DNA of 64,000 bases, from the NCBI GenBank assembly GCA_037043235.1, contig JAWRVZ010000052.1:3139001-3203000 (forward strand), read 5' to 3'. The DNA comes from Rhodeus uyekii (lineage: Eukaryota; Chordata; Actinopteri; Cypriniformes; Acheilognathidae). Every line of letters begins with the position of its first letter. Positions within the stretch are counted from its first letter, which is position 1. The notes below the pieces were generated by a model, which was given only the letters and a program-made list of their open reading frames with translations, was not told the DNA's origin and ran no database searches. The translations under genes were made by a program, and so were the position numbers. Shown in pieces: positions 45,892-56,920 of this stretch.

Positions 45892-46941
45892 ATAGCCATG
45901 GCCAAAAGTTTTGAGAATGACACAAATATTCACCTTCAAAAAAAGTCTGTTGCCTCAGTTTTTCTGATTTAAATATAGACTGGAAGCCTTAAAATGGAGG
46001 ATGGTGTTAGAAATCATTGATCTACCTCTGTTAACCATGATTACCTTCAAGGAAACGCGTGCAGTCCTCATTACTTTGCACAAAAAGGGATCTACAGGAA
46101 AGGATTTTGCTGCTAGCAAGACTGCAGCAAAATCAATCATTTTTTGGATAACCAACAACTTCAAGGAGAGGATCAATTGTTGGATTCAGGGCGCCCAAGA
46201 AAGTTCAACAAGTGCCAGGACCGTCTTCTAAAGTTGATTCAGCTCTGAGATTGTAGAGCTTTGTCAGGAATGTCAGCAGGAGTGCATCTGCACGCACAGT
46301 GAGGTGAAGACTTTTGGAGGATGGTCTTGTGTCAAGAAAGGAAGCAAAGAAGCCAGTTCTCTCCAGGAAACCATCAGGGACAGACGGATATTTTGCAAAA
46401 AGGTTTTCTCTGATGAATTCCCTTTCTGATTGTTTGGCGCATCCAGAAAGAAGCTTGTCTGGAGAAGAAAAGATGAGTGCAACCAACATCCTGAGACCAT
46501 TCATGTGTGGAGTTGCTTCTCAGTCAAGGGAGGGGATCACTCACTGTTGCTAAAGAATACTGCCGTAAACAAAGAATGGTACAAAATAATCCTCAAAGAG
46601 CAACTTCTTCCAACCAACCAAGAACAGTTTGGTGACAATTTCCAGCATGTTTGAGCATCTCGCCATAAGGCAAAAGTGGCTAACTAAGTGGCTCAGGGAA
46701 CAAAGCATTGAAATTTTAGATCAATGGCCAGGAAACTCCTCAAACCAAGCATTGATAATGCAAGAGTGAGCTGCAATCAGTCAGGATGTGGCACAGAAGT
46801 TGATTGACAGCATGCCAGTGCGAATTGAAGAGGTCTTGAAAAGTAAAAACTTAAATGTAATAGTAAATACAAACCTTTGAAATAAATGAAATGCAGGCTT
46901 TGTGAAAACATTTATTTGTGTCATTCACAAATTTTTTGGCC
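45892..46941 (+). mobile_element. Tc1-like transposon, degraded
   Basis: The left end tagccatggccaaaagtttt and 'gaatgacacaaat' has an inverse counterpart atttgtgtcattc..ttggcc at 46914-46941, truncated before its outer bases. Plus-strand frames retain ITLHKKGSTGKDFAASKTAA (46050-46115), LEDGLVSRKEAKKPVLSRK (46312-46368), FGASRKKLVWRRKDE (46432-46475) and NKEWYKIILKEQLLPTNQEQ (46570-46630). The final NPIE region is damaged. The transposase is broken by several frameshifts. Confidence 0.85.
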
Positions 46942-47517
46942 CCGTTTCTCACTTACTTATCCGTTGCCCTCTTTGTGATATTTCCATCCGTATTCACATA
47001 TTTTTGGGTGGATAGAAAAGAAGTGAGCAATATTGTACTTCAATCTCATTTCCTTTTTGCTCAATGCCCTATAGTACAGGCAGCTCAAGGGCAGTAGCCA
47101 AATGCTCCTGCTTTATTGGACTGAGCAGGTACAGATGAGGATGGTAAGCAATATCACTACTACATGTCCACATCTGTTGCTATTGCCGGTACTTGGAGTT
47201 TGGTGGAGGCTTAATGTTTCCTATAGAATCACATTTATATATTAGACATGGAGTTGGGATGTTATTATTGCACTTCCCTTGTGGATTAATGGAATCCCTG
47301 TGGATTTTCTGTTCACAGAACCAAAACATTTTACATAATTACTGGCAGGATCCCACATTCCTATTTGTCAACACATCTGATCCAAATAGATACCATGTAA
47401 TCATATATGATTAGGATGTTTGGAGGAAGAGAACGGGATCGGCTGACACTCGCATCTCGTTTACTTATCTGTTGCCTCTCCAGCGTGGTTTGGAGGTGAC
47501 AGTGTGGACATAGTGTA
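46942..47517. other. gabrg2 intron 2, no gene seen
   Basis: About 575 bp without recognised features; the frame at 47193-47414 has no domain. Confidence 0.45.
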
Positions 47518-47836
47518 TGTGGCGAACAGGGCGGGGTCGAGGGACAGAGAGAGCGTCACGAGAGCCAGTGGCGTGACTGATAATGAGCATCACCTGCGAG
47601 CCACCGGTTTCTCGTCTCACAGAGGAGCATAAAAGGAGGAGCGCCGACAGTGAAGGACGAGGGAGGACCAGGCCTGGGACTTATGTTACGCTTTGTGTTC
47701 GTGTGGGTGGCAGTCATCCGTGAGGGACTGCCGCCATTATGTTTATTTTGAATTTATGTTTTATTTATCATTAAAATTCTGTTAAATGTCTGCCGGTTCC
47801 CGCCTCCTTCCTCCCTGAGCATTGAACATTGTTACA
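47518..47836 (+). mobile_element. Solo LTR, 319 bp
   Basis: Begins tgtggcgaacagggcgggg and ends ..cattgttaca, with TG..CA termini. A TATA-like cataaaagg (about 47628) is followed by a polyadenylation-like attaaaattc (about 47771). Flanks gtgta and gtgaa agree in four of five bases, a slightly decayed target duplication. The style is that of teleost Gypsy LTRs; no internal region adjoins it. Confidence 0.8.
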
Positions 47837-48029
47837 GTGAAGTTTCTAGGTTAACAAAATTTCTGGCAGTTCAATGGAGCAATGGAAGTACAGAGCATAA
47901 AGGTGTACATTGTTGCTATGGCAAATCATTCTCTGCCTTCTCTGCTAAGTACTGTGACAGAGGTATAATCTACAAATCCTCATTAGAACTTCAGGACTGG
48001 ATAACCACAAGCCGATAGGGCCACTATTC

Positions 48030-48965
48030 TAACACAAACACTCACCTAAAGGATTATTAGGAACAGCACACTAACACTGTGTTTGACCCGCTTTCGCCTT
48101 CAGAACTGCCTTAATTCTACGTGGCATTGATTCAACAAGGTGCTGAAAGCATTCTTTAGAAATGTTGGCCATTTTGATAGGAGCATCTTGCAGTTGATGG
48201 AGATTTGTGGGATGCACATCCAGGACACGAAGCTCCCGTTCCACCACATCCCAAAGATGCTCTATTGGGTTGAAATCTGTTGACTGTGGGGCCATTATTA
48301 CATTGAACTCATTGTCATGTTCAAGAAACTGACTTGAAATCTTTGTGACAGGGTGCATTATCTTGCTGGAAGCAGCGTCAGAGGATGGGTACATGGTGGT
48401 CATGAAGGGATGGACATGGTCAGAAACAATGCTCAGGTAGGCCGTGACATTTAAACGATGTCCAATTGGCACTAAAGGGCCGAAAGTGTGCCAAGAAAAC
48501 ATCCCCACACCATTACACCACCACCACCAGTCTGAACAGTGGTAACAAGGTATGATGGATGTCGAGACTCATCAAACAAGGCAACAATTTTTCCAGTCTT
48601 CAACTGTCCAATTTTGGTGAGCTGGTACAAATTGTATTCTCTTTTTCCTATTTGTAGTGGAGATGAGTGGCACCCTGGTGGGGTGTTCTGCTGTTGTAGC
48701 CCATCCGCCTCAAGGTTGTGAGTGTTGTGGCTTCACAAATGCTTTGTTGCAAACCTCAGTTGTAATGAGTGGTTATTTCAGTCAAAGTTCAGTCGGCCCA
48801 TTCTCCTGTGACCTCTAGAATCAACAAGACATTTTCACCCAAAGGACTGCCACATACTGGATGTTTTTCCCTTTTCACACAATTCTTTGTAAACCCTAGA
48901 AATGATTGTCTGTGAAAATCTCAGTAACTGAGCAGATTGTGAAATGCCAGTTAGGTTACCACTAA
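48030..48965 (-). mobile_element. Tc1-like transposon, minus strand, degraded
   Basis: The left edge has the common teleost terminus 'aacactcacctaaaggatta' (48038). The minus-strand frame 48071-48508 reads MGMFSWHTFGPLVPIGHRLN, APQSTDFNPIEHLWDVVERE and KECFQHLVESMPRRIKAVLK, the C-terminal half of a Tc1-like transposase; its final catalytic Glu (NPIE) is present. Upstream non-coding homology continues to about 48965, then stops without a visible right terminal repeat. Confidence 0.82.
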
Positions 48966-49557
48966 GAGCTAGCCAAGAGTTTGGACAGTCAGGATAGCAA
49001 TGCTTTGGTCTGCCCCCTTCACTGGAAGTTAAGGTTGGACACAGTGAAACTGCAGACTCTCGAGGTAGCTCTGCCCTGGGTAACTTGGAGGCTAGTCATA
49101 TTTCCCTGAGAAGGGGAAAGCTTGCTTGTGATATCACCTGACTTTGGTAGCCAAAATTGCTGTGTATCACGCGTGCTTCAGAAACTGGCGTGAAGCCCGT
49201 TAGACGCAGCTTCTCTGTCCTCTTTTCCAGGAAATGGGTTACATATGTAATTTGGACACCTTGGAATGGGATGTCAAAAAAAAGAAAAGAATATACTGTA
49301 TGACAATGCATACAAGACTCCAGTTGAATGAAGAAGTCTGAAATATTCCCACATCATATGTGAGATATTTACATAATATCTGCTTTATGCATGGACAGTA
49401 ATATGTACACTTTAACAAACATGGAATCCTCAGTTTCTCATTAGGAAGGAGTTTCGAGGAATACTGTTCCAATAATATGTTCAAAGAATATGGTGCAAAC
49501 TTAAAAATATAATAAAGTTCAAAACCGATGTAAAATAGATATGCATTTTATCTATTT
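48966..49557. other. gabrg2 intron 2, possible DIRS end remnant
   Basis: At 49085-49230 'tttccctgagaaggggaaag' and 'gctgtgtatcacgcgtgctt' resemble terminal repeats of another DIRS subfamily as remembered; nothing else supports it. Confidence 0.3.
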
Positions 49558-50485
49558 GTTAAAGTTGAAGTATGTAAGTTTTGTTAAAATACAATCTCTT
49601 AAGTCAATCGTTTATCGACTACTATTGGTGTGCCATTTACAGGTTTATGTCCCCTAAAAGTGTAAACACATTGCCTCCCAGGATCTTAATAAGCATTAAA
49701 AGTGGTCCATTCTGATCTGTCAATCTCTTTCCAGCCCAACCGATGTGAGAGTTTGGGGCAGGACTACTGTCAGAGGGTGTTTAGCCAGCATGGCAGAGAT
49801 CGACAGCACATTTATGGGAACTGTGAAATGCTTTTAGGAGCACATGTGAAATCTGAAACAAAAGTTGGTTCTCAATTTTGTGACATTTTAGATAAAGTCT
49901 TGTAACTTACATTTTATAACAATTATATTAAGAGGTTTAAATGTGGGGTTATACTTTTTTTTTTTTTTTAAAGGTAACATAGATGTATGATATCCCTGCC
50001 TTTAATATCCCACAATTCTGTGAGAGTTGAACAGTAAAGATGTCTTCTGAATGTTGTGGTTGGTTTTGCCATGGTACGGAAACGTACTGTGTAATTTCAC
50101 TGGTAAATAAATTACTGCCGGCAAATTTGAATTGCGTCCTTAGTTTTTTTACATGCTCCTACATTTTTCAGTGTAACCGTTTATACTGTTTACTTGGATG
50201 TGTCTGGTGTAGACAGCCTCAAACAGTTGTTGCATCATATCAAAAGAATGCGCCCTCTGCTGATTATTATAAGCGAACAATAGCATTTGTTCTATATGGA
50301 GAGTTAGCCTACTCAAATGCCTACAGCAATGTGCTTATTTATGACTCATTGAAACACAGCTAAAAGTATTCCTGATACTTTTTGAAAGTAGCTTTTACCT
50401 GTTTGCAAATTTTGAAAATATGCTTTATTTTATACAATTCTGATAGGTGCCACTATTGAGGCAGAATGGCATACTTCACCTTTAA
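49558..50485. mobile_element. Non-autonomous DNA transposon next to exon 2
   Basis: Ends ttaaagttgaagtatgtaag at the left and catacttcaccttta at the right are inverted near-copies. The interior (about 900 bp) has no transposase; open frames at 49702-49905 and 50040-50363 lack domains. Its right end stands about 90 bp from the exon 2 splice donor. Confidence 0.65.
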
Positions 50486-50575
50486 AAAAAATAAAACAAT
50501 TTAACACAGTAAACCCATCCACACCCTCAGTAGCTCAAAGTAATACAAAAATAAATAAAATAAATAGACACCTAC

Positions 50576-50718
50576 CTCCAATGTCTGGCCGTAGCTTGTT
50601 ATCATAGCCATCTAGTAAGCTGTTCAAAATATGTGTGACGTCACTCTCATATACTTTGGGCGTCAGAACCCATGTTTTGTTTGTCACTTCGTCGTCATCA
50701 CTTTCCAGCTGAACAGAG
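50576..50718 (-). CDS. gabrg2: gabrg2 exon 2
   Basis: This 143-bp exon has an acceptor after ttttttttcacccattag and donor gtaggt. It encodes the start of the mature receptor: SVQLESDDDEVTNKTWVLTP, then KVYESDVTHILNSLLDGYDN and KLRPDIG. An NKT sequon matches the first glycosylation site of gamma-2. The arginine in KLRPD corresponds to human R43 (mature numbering), the site of a known epilepsy substitution, and is conserved. The exon starts with one base that completes a codon from exon 1, so exon 1 must end two bases into a codon; that constrains the search for it. A ~0.9-kb non-autonomous DNA element ends about 90 bp downstream of the donor. Confidence 0.95.
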
Positions 50719-51202
50719 CTAATGGGTGAAAAAAAAGGTGAATTAAAGTTTCCAATTATCCGATTTTCAACATTTTCATAAATGCATTTTTATTTCTATA
50801 GTCTTTACAATGTAAGCTTACACATGATCTTGTTGTTAACGAGCAGTCAGTTGATTATACTGTAAACATTTATTTCCACCTTTCTTCAGGCAATTTTGTT
50901 CTCCCAGAAAAGACTGTGTAGCTCAGTCATGTTTCCTTTAAGTATCAATTTGTAAACATACCATAGAAATAACATAATAAAAGTTAAACTTGGTAATGAC
51001 GTTCAAATTTGGCAAAACCTTACTGAGAAGAGGAACATCGCAAAAACAGATTAAATTGAAGATAGAAATAGACAGCAGACATGTTTTGCTGAACCCTAAT
51101 GAATATTTTCTCAATTCCACAAAAAATCTAGGCCATTTATTTAAATGATATATTGTGGGAGTATTCTTTCCTCTGCATACATGTGTTTTTGGCATGCATA
51201 TA
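50719..51202. other. Upstream of gabrg2 exon 2 (intron 1), no feature
   Basis: Acceptor polypyrimidine tract at its left edge; otherwise AT-rich and unremarkable. Confidence 0.5.
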
Positions 51203-52711
51203 CAGTGGGTATGGAAAGTATTCAGACCCCCTTACATTTTTCACTTTTTGTTATAAAATCATCTAAGTTCTTTTTTTTCCTCAATGTACACACTGCACCC
51301 CATATTGATAGAAAAACTGATTGATTTATTAAAAAAAATATCACATGGTCCTAGGTATTCAGACCCTTTGTTGTGACACTCATATATTTACGTCAGGTGC
51401 TGTCCAGTTCTTCTGATCATCCTTGAGATGCTTCTAAACCTTCGTTTGAGTCCAGCTGTGTTTGATTACACTGATTGGACTTGATTAGGAAAGCTGTCTA
51501 TATAAGACTTCACATCTCACAGTGCATGTCAAAGCAAATGAGAATCATGAGGTCAAAGGAACTGCCTGAAGAGGTCTGAGACAATTGTGGCAAGGCACAG
51601 ATCTGGCCAAGGTTTAAAAAAAAAAGTTTCTGCTGCACTTAAGGTTCCTAAGAGCACAGTGGCCTCCATAATCCCTAAATGGAAGACGTTTGGCACGACC
51701 AGAACCCTTCCTAGAGCTGGCTGTCCGTCCAAACTGATCGGGGGAGAAGAGCCTTGGTGAGAGAGGTAAAGAAGAACCCAAAGATCACTGTGGCTGAACT
51801 CTAGAGATGCAATTGGGAGAAAGACTAGAGAAAGTCTTTTCAATCATCACGGCAGCCCTCCACCAGTTGGGGCTTTATGGCAGAGTGGCCCAATGAACCA
51901 CTTGAAAGACTTAAAAATGGTGAGAAATAAGATTCTCTGGTCGGATGAGACCAAGATATAACTTTTTTAATTCTAAGTGTGGAATTCCTCCTCTATGTGA
52001 GGAAGAAACCAGGAACTGCTCATCACTTGTCCAATACAGTCCCAACAGTGAAGCGTGGTGGTGCAGCATCATGCCATGGGGTGTTTTTCAGCTGCAGGAC
52101 GACTTGTTGCAATCGAGGGAAAGATGAATGCCAAGTACAGGCATATCCCGGACAAAAACCTTCTCCAGAGTGCTCAGGTTCTCAGACTGGGCTGAAGGTT
52201 TACCTTCCAACAAGACAAAGACCCTAAGCACACAGATAAAATAACGAAGGAGTGGCTTCACAACAACTGTGTGACCGTTCTTGAATGGCCCAGCCAGAAC
52301 ACTGACTTAAACCCAATTGAGCATCTCCGGAGAGACCTAAAAATGGCTGATCACCAATGTTTACCATCCAACCTGACAGAACTGAGGATCTGCATGGAGG
52401 AACGGCGGAGAATCCCCAAATCCAGGTGTGAAAAACCTGTTGCATCTTTCCCCAAAAGACTCATGGCTGCATTCGAGCAAAAGGGTGTTTCTACTAAATA
52501 CTGAGCAAAGGGTTTGAATACTTAGGACCATGTGATATTTCAGTTGATCATTTTTAATAATTCTGTGTTTTTCTGTCAAAATGGGGTGCTGTGTGTACAT
52601 TAATGAACTTAAATGATTAAACAAATTTAACTTAAATGATTTTAGCACATGGCTGCTATATAACAAAGAGTGAAAAATGTAAGGGGGTCTGAATACTTTC
52701 CGTACCCACTG
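51203..52711 (+). mobile_element. Tc1-like transposon with both ends, transposase broken
   Basis: Inverted ends cagtgggtatggaaagtatt and its inverse ending tacccactg at 52711 are flanked by TA (51201-51202 and 52712-52713). The 1509-bp length is close to full size. Plus-strand frames include LPEEV near 51560, FSGRMRPRYNFF (51935-51975) and the C-terminus VLEWPSQNTDLNPIEHLRRD (52275-52340) running to EQKGVSTKY at 52501. Several stops and shifts separate them. Confidence 0.93.
52271..52504 (+). pseudogene. Tc1 transposase C-terminal frame
   Basis: A 77-codon open frame carrying TDLNPIEHLRRDLK (catalytic Glu) and the normal C-terminal GVSTKY-type end. The two upstream catalytic Asp blocks are in other frames or damaged. 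Confidence 0.8.
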
Positions 52712-52713
52712 TA

Positions 52714-53513
52714 TTTACAGATCGCTGACTTTTTAAGGTAAAAAAAGGCATCAATTATCACTCAAAAGAAGTAAATTGTTCTGTTTACTTAAATTTACTA
52801 AATTACAGCATAACAGCAGTTATGTTGTTTCTCTCATCTTCTTGTTACACTTTCTGTGAAACTGAAAAGAAAATAACAAAATGCTTATTTTGACGTACAT
52901 AAACCTAAATAAAATAACATTAACAAACTGTAGTGATTATTTTAACAAGATATGACTGATCTCTGAATCATTTGCATAGAGCACATGAAGATGTCAACAA
53001 TGTTCATCTAAACAGAAATTAAAAACACATAAATAGCAATTATAAAACAGAAAAACCAACAAGCAATGCTTCTATGAGACTTTACACAACAGATGGAAGC
53101 AGATTTAAAATGCACGTGTAATTTACTCAGCTGAACTGAAAATAGCTGCTTCACTTTCCATTACACACGTGACCATGAAACACAACACGTAAGTTGTTGT
53201 GTAAGCAAGTTTCTTAAGTAATTTAACATGAACCATAAAAAAGGATGGCATTGGAATTGAGAAAAGATAATGATAAATATGACAGTGAGTCTTTGGAGAG
53301 TGTGGGTGTGATACTGGAGGCTGGAGACAGACAGACATGCAATAATAATAATGTTGCATTAGAGGTGGAAATGTGCTCTCAATCGTTCTGTCTTTCTCCC
53401 TGGCAGCACTCCTATAGTCAGATTGTTGGGGAAGGTGCAAAAAATGAAAGCCTCTGTTTTCATCTACAGCATTATTTCATGTGTTACCATTGTTTCATGT
53501 GCTACCATTACCA
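52714..53513. other. Intron 1 or upstream sequence, no gene seen
   Basis: AT-rich; the short frames at 53123-53440 and 53245-53589 overlap on opposite strands and have no recognisable content. Confidence 0.45.

Positions 53514-53553
<40 letters not shown>
53514..53553. repeat. (CTAT)n microsatellite
   Basis: About ten uninterrupted ctat units, directly abutting the palindrome that starts at 53552. Confidence 0.97.
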
Positions 53554-53635
53554 TGCTTTGCCAAGGTCTTCATCATTCATTATCAATGATAGATATATCA
53601 TTGATAATGAATGATGAAGACCTTGGCAAAGCAAT
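53552..53635. repeat. Perfect 40-bp inverted repeat, 4-nt spacer
   Basis: The 84-bp segment runs from attgctttgccaaggtcttc to gaagaccttggcaaagcaat; its two 40-base arms are exact reverse complements around the spacer gata at 53592-53595. It would extrude as a long hairpin. The right arm continues into ordinary sequence, suggesting that the left arm is an inverted copy of it. Confidence 0.96.
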
Positions 53636-54499
53636 CAAACAATGTTGTGAGGCTGTAACCATGGAGTCAGTAGAAGATAGAAAGGCATATCCTTGAGAGA
53701 AACATGTGACAGCAGTGCTGCTCTGGCAAATTCAGAAACATTTCAGGAAGATAAGACTATGGTTTAACACTTTCAGTGCATTTCACTGTGCATTAAACGG
53801 GGAGAAAGCACTGCATCATGACAGTCATTTCAACAACACATGAAAGAGTATGAACAGCTTGTGATGCCCATGTAAAACCTTGCAGAACTCTTTTTATATT
53901 CTTTTTCAGCAGCTATCAAAACATGAAGACACATGGCCTGTAACAATAATTACATAATTGTCTGATAAAGTTTAGTGGATTGTGTCAGATAACCGTGATC
54001 ATTGTGCACTTTAAAAATCAATCTGTGTAGACCGCATCAGTTAACAATTTGCTTTTGATGCAATGCAATGCTTACATCTAGTGTAAACAGGCGCCTGGCA
54101 TTAAGTGACTGAACGCCAGCGGGTAGGGCATATGGTACAATGATGTAAAACGATTCATCGATGTGCTAATTCCACACAGTGTTTTTGTTCTCTTAAAGGT
54201 CAGGTTGGGAAGGGTGCGCCCTTTGTAGTTCCAAACGAGAGCCAACAAATAAATACCTTCACTAAGCTGTTTTATTTTTTATTACAGAATGTTGTAGTGT
54301 TCATTAGAAATACTTTTATTCCTGCTCATCGTCATTTTTTGCATTCTTAATCTTTATTTAAAACGTTAACCTTATATAATTGGAAACAAGCCAAATAACA
54401 CATATATCTCCCATTTAGTTTCCATTATGAAAAGAATTCTGCATATTGGATTTTGTTCAAAACATACTTTTGCGAACCAGTCTTAGTTTTTTTTTGCCC
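53636..54499. other. Intron 1 or upstream sequence, no gene seen
   Basis: No recognisable feature. A slightly GC-richer stretch at 54080-54240 could not be assigned. Confidence 0.45.
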
Positions 54500-54905
54500 G
54501 ATCATAAAATAAACTGCTCTCTCGCTTTGCAGGTGTGTAAATTGTACGGTTTACTGTTTAGATATGATCTCTGTTCCACCGCATCTGGCTGGAGTCTCCA
54601 TTCCTCGGACTTTGGCCCTTGTCTCGACACGATGTCTGGGCTGCCATGAGGCCTAGTAGTTTCTGGAACTTTTTTTACAGTGAGTGACTGGGCTTTATAC
54701 TTTATACTTTTGACTTCTGTTAGGATGGTGGCGATGCACATGGGTAAGAGATGTATGGACATCGCCACCAAATCCCAAACAACACCAAGAAAGGTGGTCC
54801 TCTGGATAGGGGAAAGTAACTTTTCTTAACTTTTATTGTAGATGCAGAAACAATGGAACCTCCATCCTTCTTTGGAATGATAAAGTACCAGCTGTGAAAC
54901 CCAGA
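54500..54905 (-). mobile_element. Outer DIRS element, minus strand, distal RT part
   Basis: The minus strand reads GFHSWYFIIPKKDGG (54850-54895), then, after a loss of most of the RT palm, TTFLGVVWDLVAMSIHLLPM and AQSLTVKKVPETTRPH (54630-54800), blocks of the DIRS reverse transcriptase. It continues the element whose 5' part is at 59051-60140; the two were separated by the plus-strand DIRS. It fades out at about 54545. Confidence 0.8.
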
Positions 54906-54932
54906 TTCCCTATCAGTCAGTCACGTTCAACG

Positions 54933-55106
54933 TTACGTCGGACTGATGTCATGGGGTCTCACCTGGGAGCCCAATCACCTCCAAGTTTTATAAAACGCTC
55001 CAATGAACATTGGCTAGTGAAATTTGCATGCCGAGTCCCACCCACCTGGCATACGGGTACAAATAGGACTGGCATTACTCATTTTATTCATACTTTTGCT
55101 TCGGAG
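54933..55106 (+). repeat. DIRS left inverted terminal repeat
   Basis: Inverted and about 90% similar by eye to 58832-58999: shared blocks acgtcggactga, gggagcccaatcacctccaa and ggcatacgggtacaaatagg. The terminal ~27 bp (54906-54932) are unique to this end and are copied only in the ICR. Confidence 0.93.
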
Positions 55107-55379
55107 CCGAGCGTTCGCAAGCTTTGAGCGCTCTTTTCTGATCACCTCTACAGAGAGCAGTTTCTGCATTAGGGGTTATCTCCGCAATCAGCAATTTTAA
55201 TTGCTCTCACACAGCTCGTTACGGTTCTCTCAGCTGGTGTAAGGGCGCATTCAGCAGTGTGAGAAAACCAGTTCCCGTGCACGCAGAGTGCTACGTTTCA
55301 CCTCTCGCGCAAACAAAGTGCTGCCACCTGACGGAATTGTTGGCATCTCCCATCCAAGGCAAGTAAGACAATGGCAGCC

Positions 55380-56270
55380 CTGGCTGCTAAGGCTTACAGT
55401 GCCACTGGACAGGCCGCCTCTCCCCTGCATGCCATGGCCATCCTGCAGGCACATTTAGCAAAGCTCAAAGAGCAGCACGAGGGTAGTTCTGAGCTGGGGT
55501 TTTTGAGGAGCCGCGCACTGCGACCAACTTCACCCTCTGGGTGTTGAGGGTCAAAGCGTGTGCCCCCGGCCAGATGATGTTCACTCCGGTGGTCCAGGAA
55601 CATTGTTGCTGGTCGGACCTGGCTAAAAGGGATGCTAAAAAAAGTTAGCTTTCTCGACACCCCATCTCCCAGGCCGGCCTCCTCGCGGGTGCCTCCCTGC
55701 GGCTATTAGAACTCAGGCGGGACCGGAAACCTCCCGTCCAACCCGGGCCTTCTGCAGGAAGGTCACGCAGCCCGTCCAGACCCACTAAGTCCTCAAAAAG
55801 AAAATAAAAGTGGCCTGAGATGGGTGGCCCGGAGGTGGAGGGAGCTGCTCGTTGCCGGGAGCTGGTAGACGCACCACTCCTTTTCCTGTTCCGCCAGTGG
55901 TACCCACATTTTCAAAAAAAGAGCAGTTTCCTCTACCTCTGGGTCACACTGGGCTTGAGCTGACAGTAAGCGACGCGCTGTTTCCTCTCAGCCGGCCTCT
56001 CAATCGCCACAGACAGGGAGTCACTCTGCTTCCTTATGCCTCCCTCCCCAGCCCCTCAAGGGGTCTACGGAGCCAGGTAAGTGCACCACACTCACCGCCT
56101 GTACTCCGGGACGCTATCCTTCCTGGGTCAGGCCTCAAAGCTCCCTGCTGCCCCCCCGCGGGTATGTCTGTCGTCCCTTTGGTGCCACTCGTTCGAAGCT
56201 TGGGAGCCTGGCTAGTGCTTCCCCCTCCATCTTGTTGGCTCAGTTGGATGATCAGACTCGGCTGTGCGAA
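55380..56270 (+). pseudogene. DIRS gag-like region and RT N-terminus
   Basis: Frames carry the AAKAYSATGQAASPLHAMAI-type block (55387-55446) seen in DIRS gag-like proteins, followed by an RRKWPEMGG-like proline-rich part (about 55800) and, in frame with 55852-56270, LGAWLVLPPPSCWLSWMIRL, which leads into the RT in complete DIRS elements. The 447-codon frame beginning at 55852 changes out of the true RNase H frame after the deletion at 56265-56285, so its C-terminal two thirds are not a real protein. Confidence 0.7.
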
Positions 56271-56362
56271 TCAGCTCACCACAGTCCGTGTTGAACTGCC
56301 TGAAAGTAATCAGGTGGAAAACAGTGGTCCCACTGAAATAGTTTCAGAGGCTCCTGGGGCAT

Positions 56363-56920
56363 ATGTCGTCCGTAGCCGCTGTAACGCTGCTCGGGTTGAT
56401 GAATATGAGACCACTTCAACACTGGTTATGGGACCGAGTCCCGAGGTGGGCTTGGCACCAGGGCACATTCCGTGTGGTAATCACACCGGCTTGTCGCCAA
56501 ACGTTCTGCCCTTGGTTGGATTTTGCTTTTCTATGGGCCGGAGTTCACCTAGGACAAGTATCCAGGCATGTTGTTGTCACAACAGATGCCTCCACCAATG
56601 GCTGGGGTGCCGTATGCCTCGGGCATGCTGCTTCGGGCTCCTGGACAGGACCTCGACGGCAGTGGCATATCAATTGCCTCGAGTTGCTAGCAGTACACCT
56701 TGCGTTGCACCAGTTCTGACCGTTGCTGCAGGGCAAATATGTACTGGTCCGCACGGACAACACGTCGACCGTAGCGTACATCAACCATCAGGGTGGTCTA
56801 CGCTCCCGTCGCATATCGCAACTTGCCCGCCACCTCCTCCTCTGGAGTCAGCATCAACTCAGGTCGCTGCGTGTCATTTACATTCTGGACGAGCTCAATC
56901 GTGCAGCCGACGCGCTCTAA
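56363..56920 (+). pseudogene. DIRS RNase H domain
   Basis: The frame reads LLGLMNMRPLQHWLWDRVPR, VVVTTDASTNGWGAVCLGHA, WHINCLELLAVHLALHQF, a stop at about 56718, then VLVRTDNTSTVAYINHQGGL and IYILDELNRAADAL. The four acidic positions expected for RNase H (Asp in TTDAS, Glu in CLELLAV, Asp in RTDNT, Asp in RAADAL) are all present. The single TGA near 56718 and the absent RT make this copy defective. Confidence 0.88.

Larger units (their letters stand above)
1..50718 (-). other. gabrg2: gabrg2 gene, partial (exons 2-6 with introns 2-6)
   Basis: Five exons on the minus strand join in frame and encode about 217 residues of a Cys-loop receptor subunit. They carry the mature N-terminus, two N-glycosylation sequons, loop D and the Cys-loop. 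Exon numbers follow the mammalian gene. Exon 7 (start of the transmembrane region) should lie to the left of position 1 and exon 1 (signal peptide) to the right of 50718; neither is visible here. Gamma-2 is preferred over gamma-1 and gamma-3 because of NKTWVLTPKV, RLTIDAECQL and the VKRSS-like run KWKRSSVEVGD, all close to gamma-2 as I recall it. Introns are long and packed with transposons on both strands. Confidence in 'GABA-A gamma subunit' is very high; in the gamma-2 paralogue, high. Confidence 0.93.

Noticed and set aside
50040..50363. 107-codon frame with several Cys
   Set aside because: Inside the non-autonomous DNA element next to exon 2; no zinc-finger spacing or transposase motif can be recognised.
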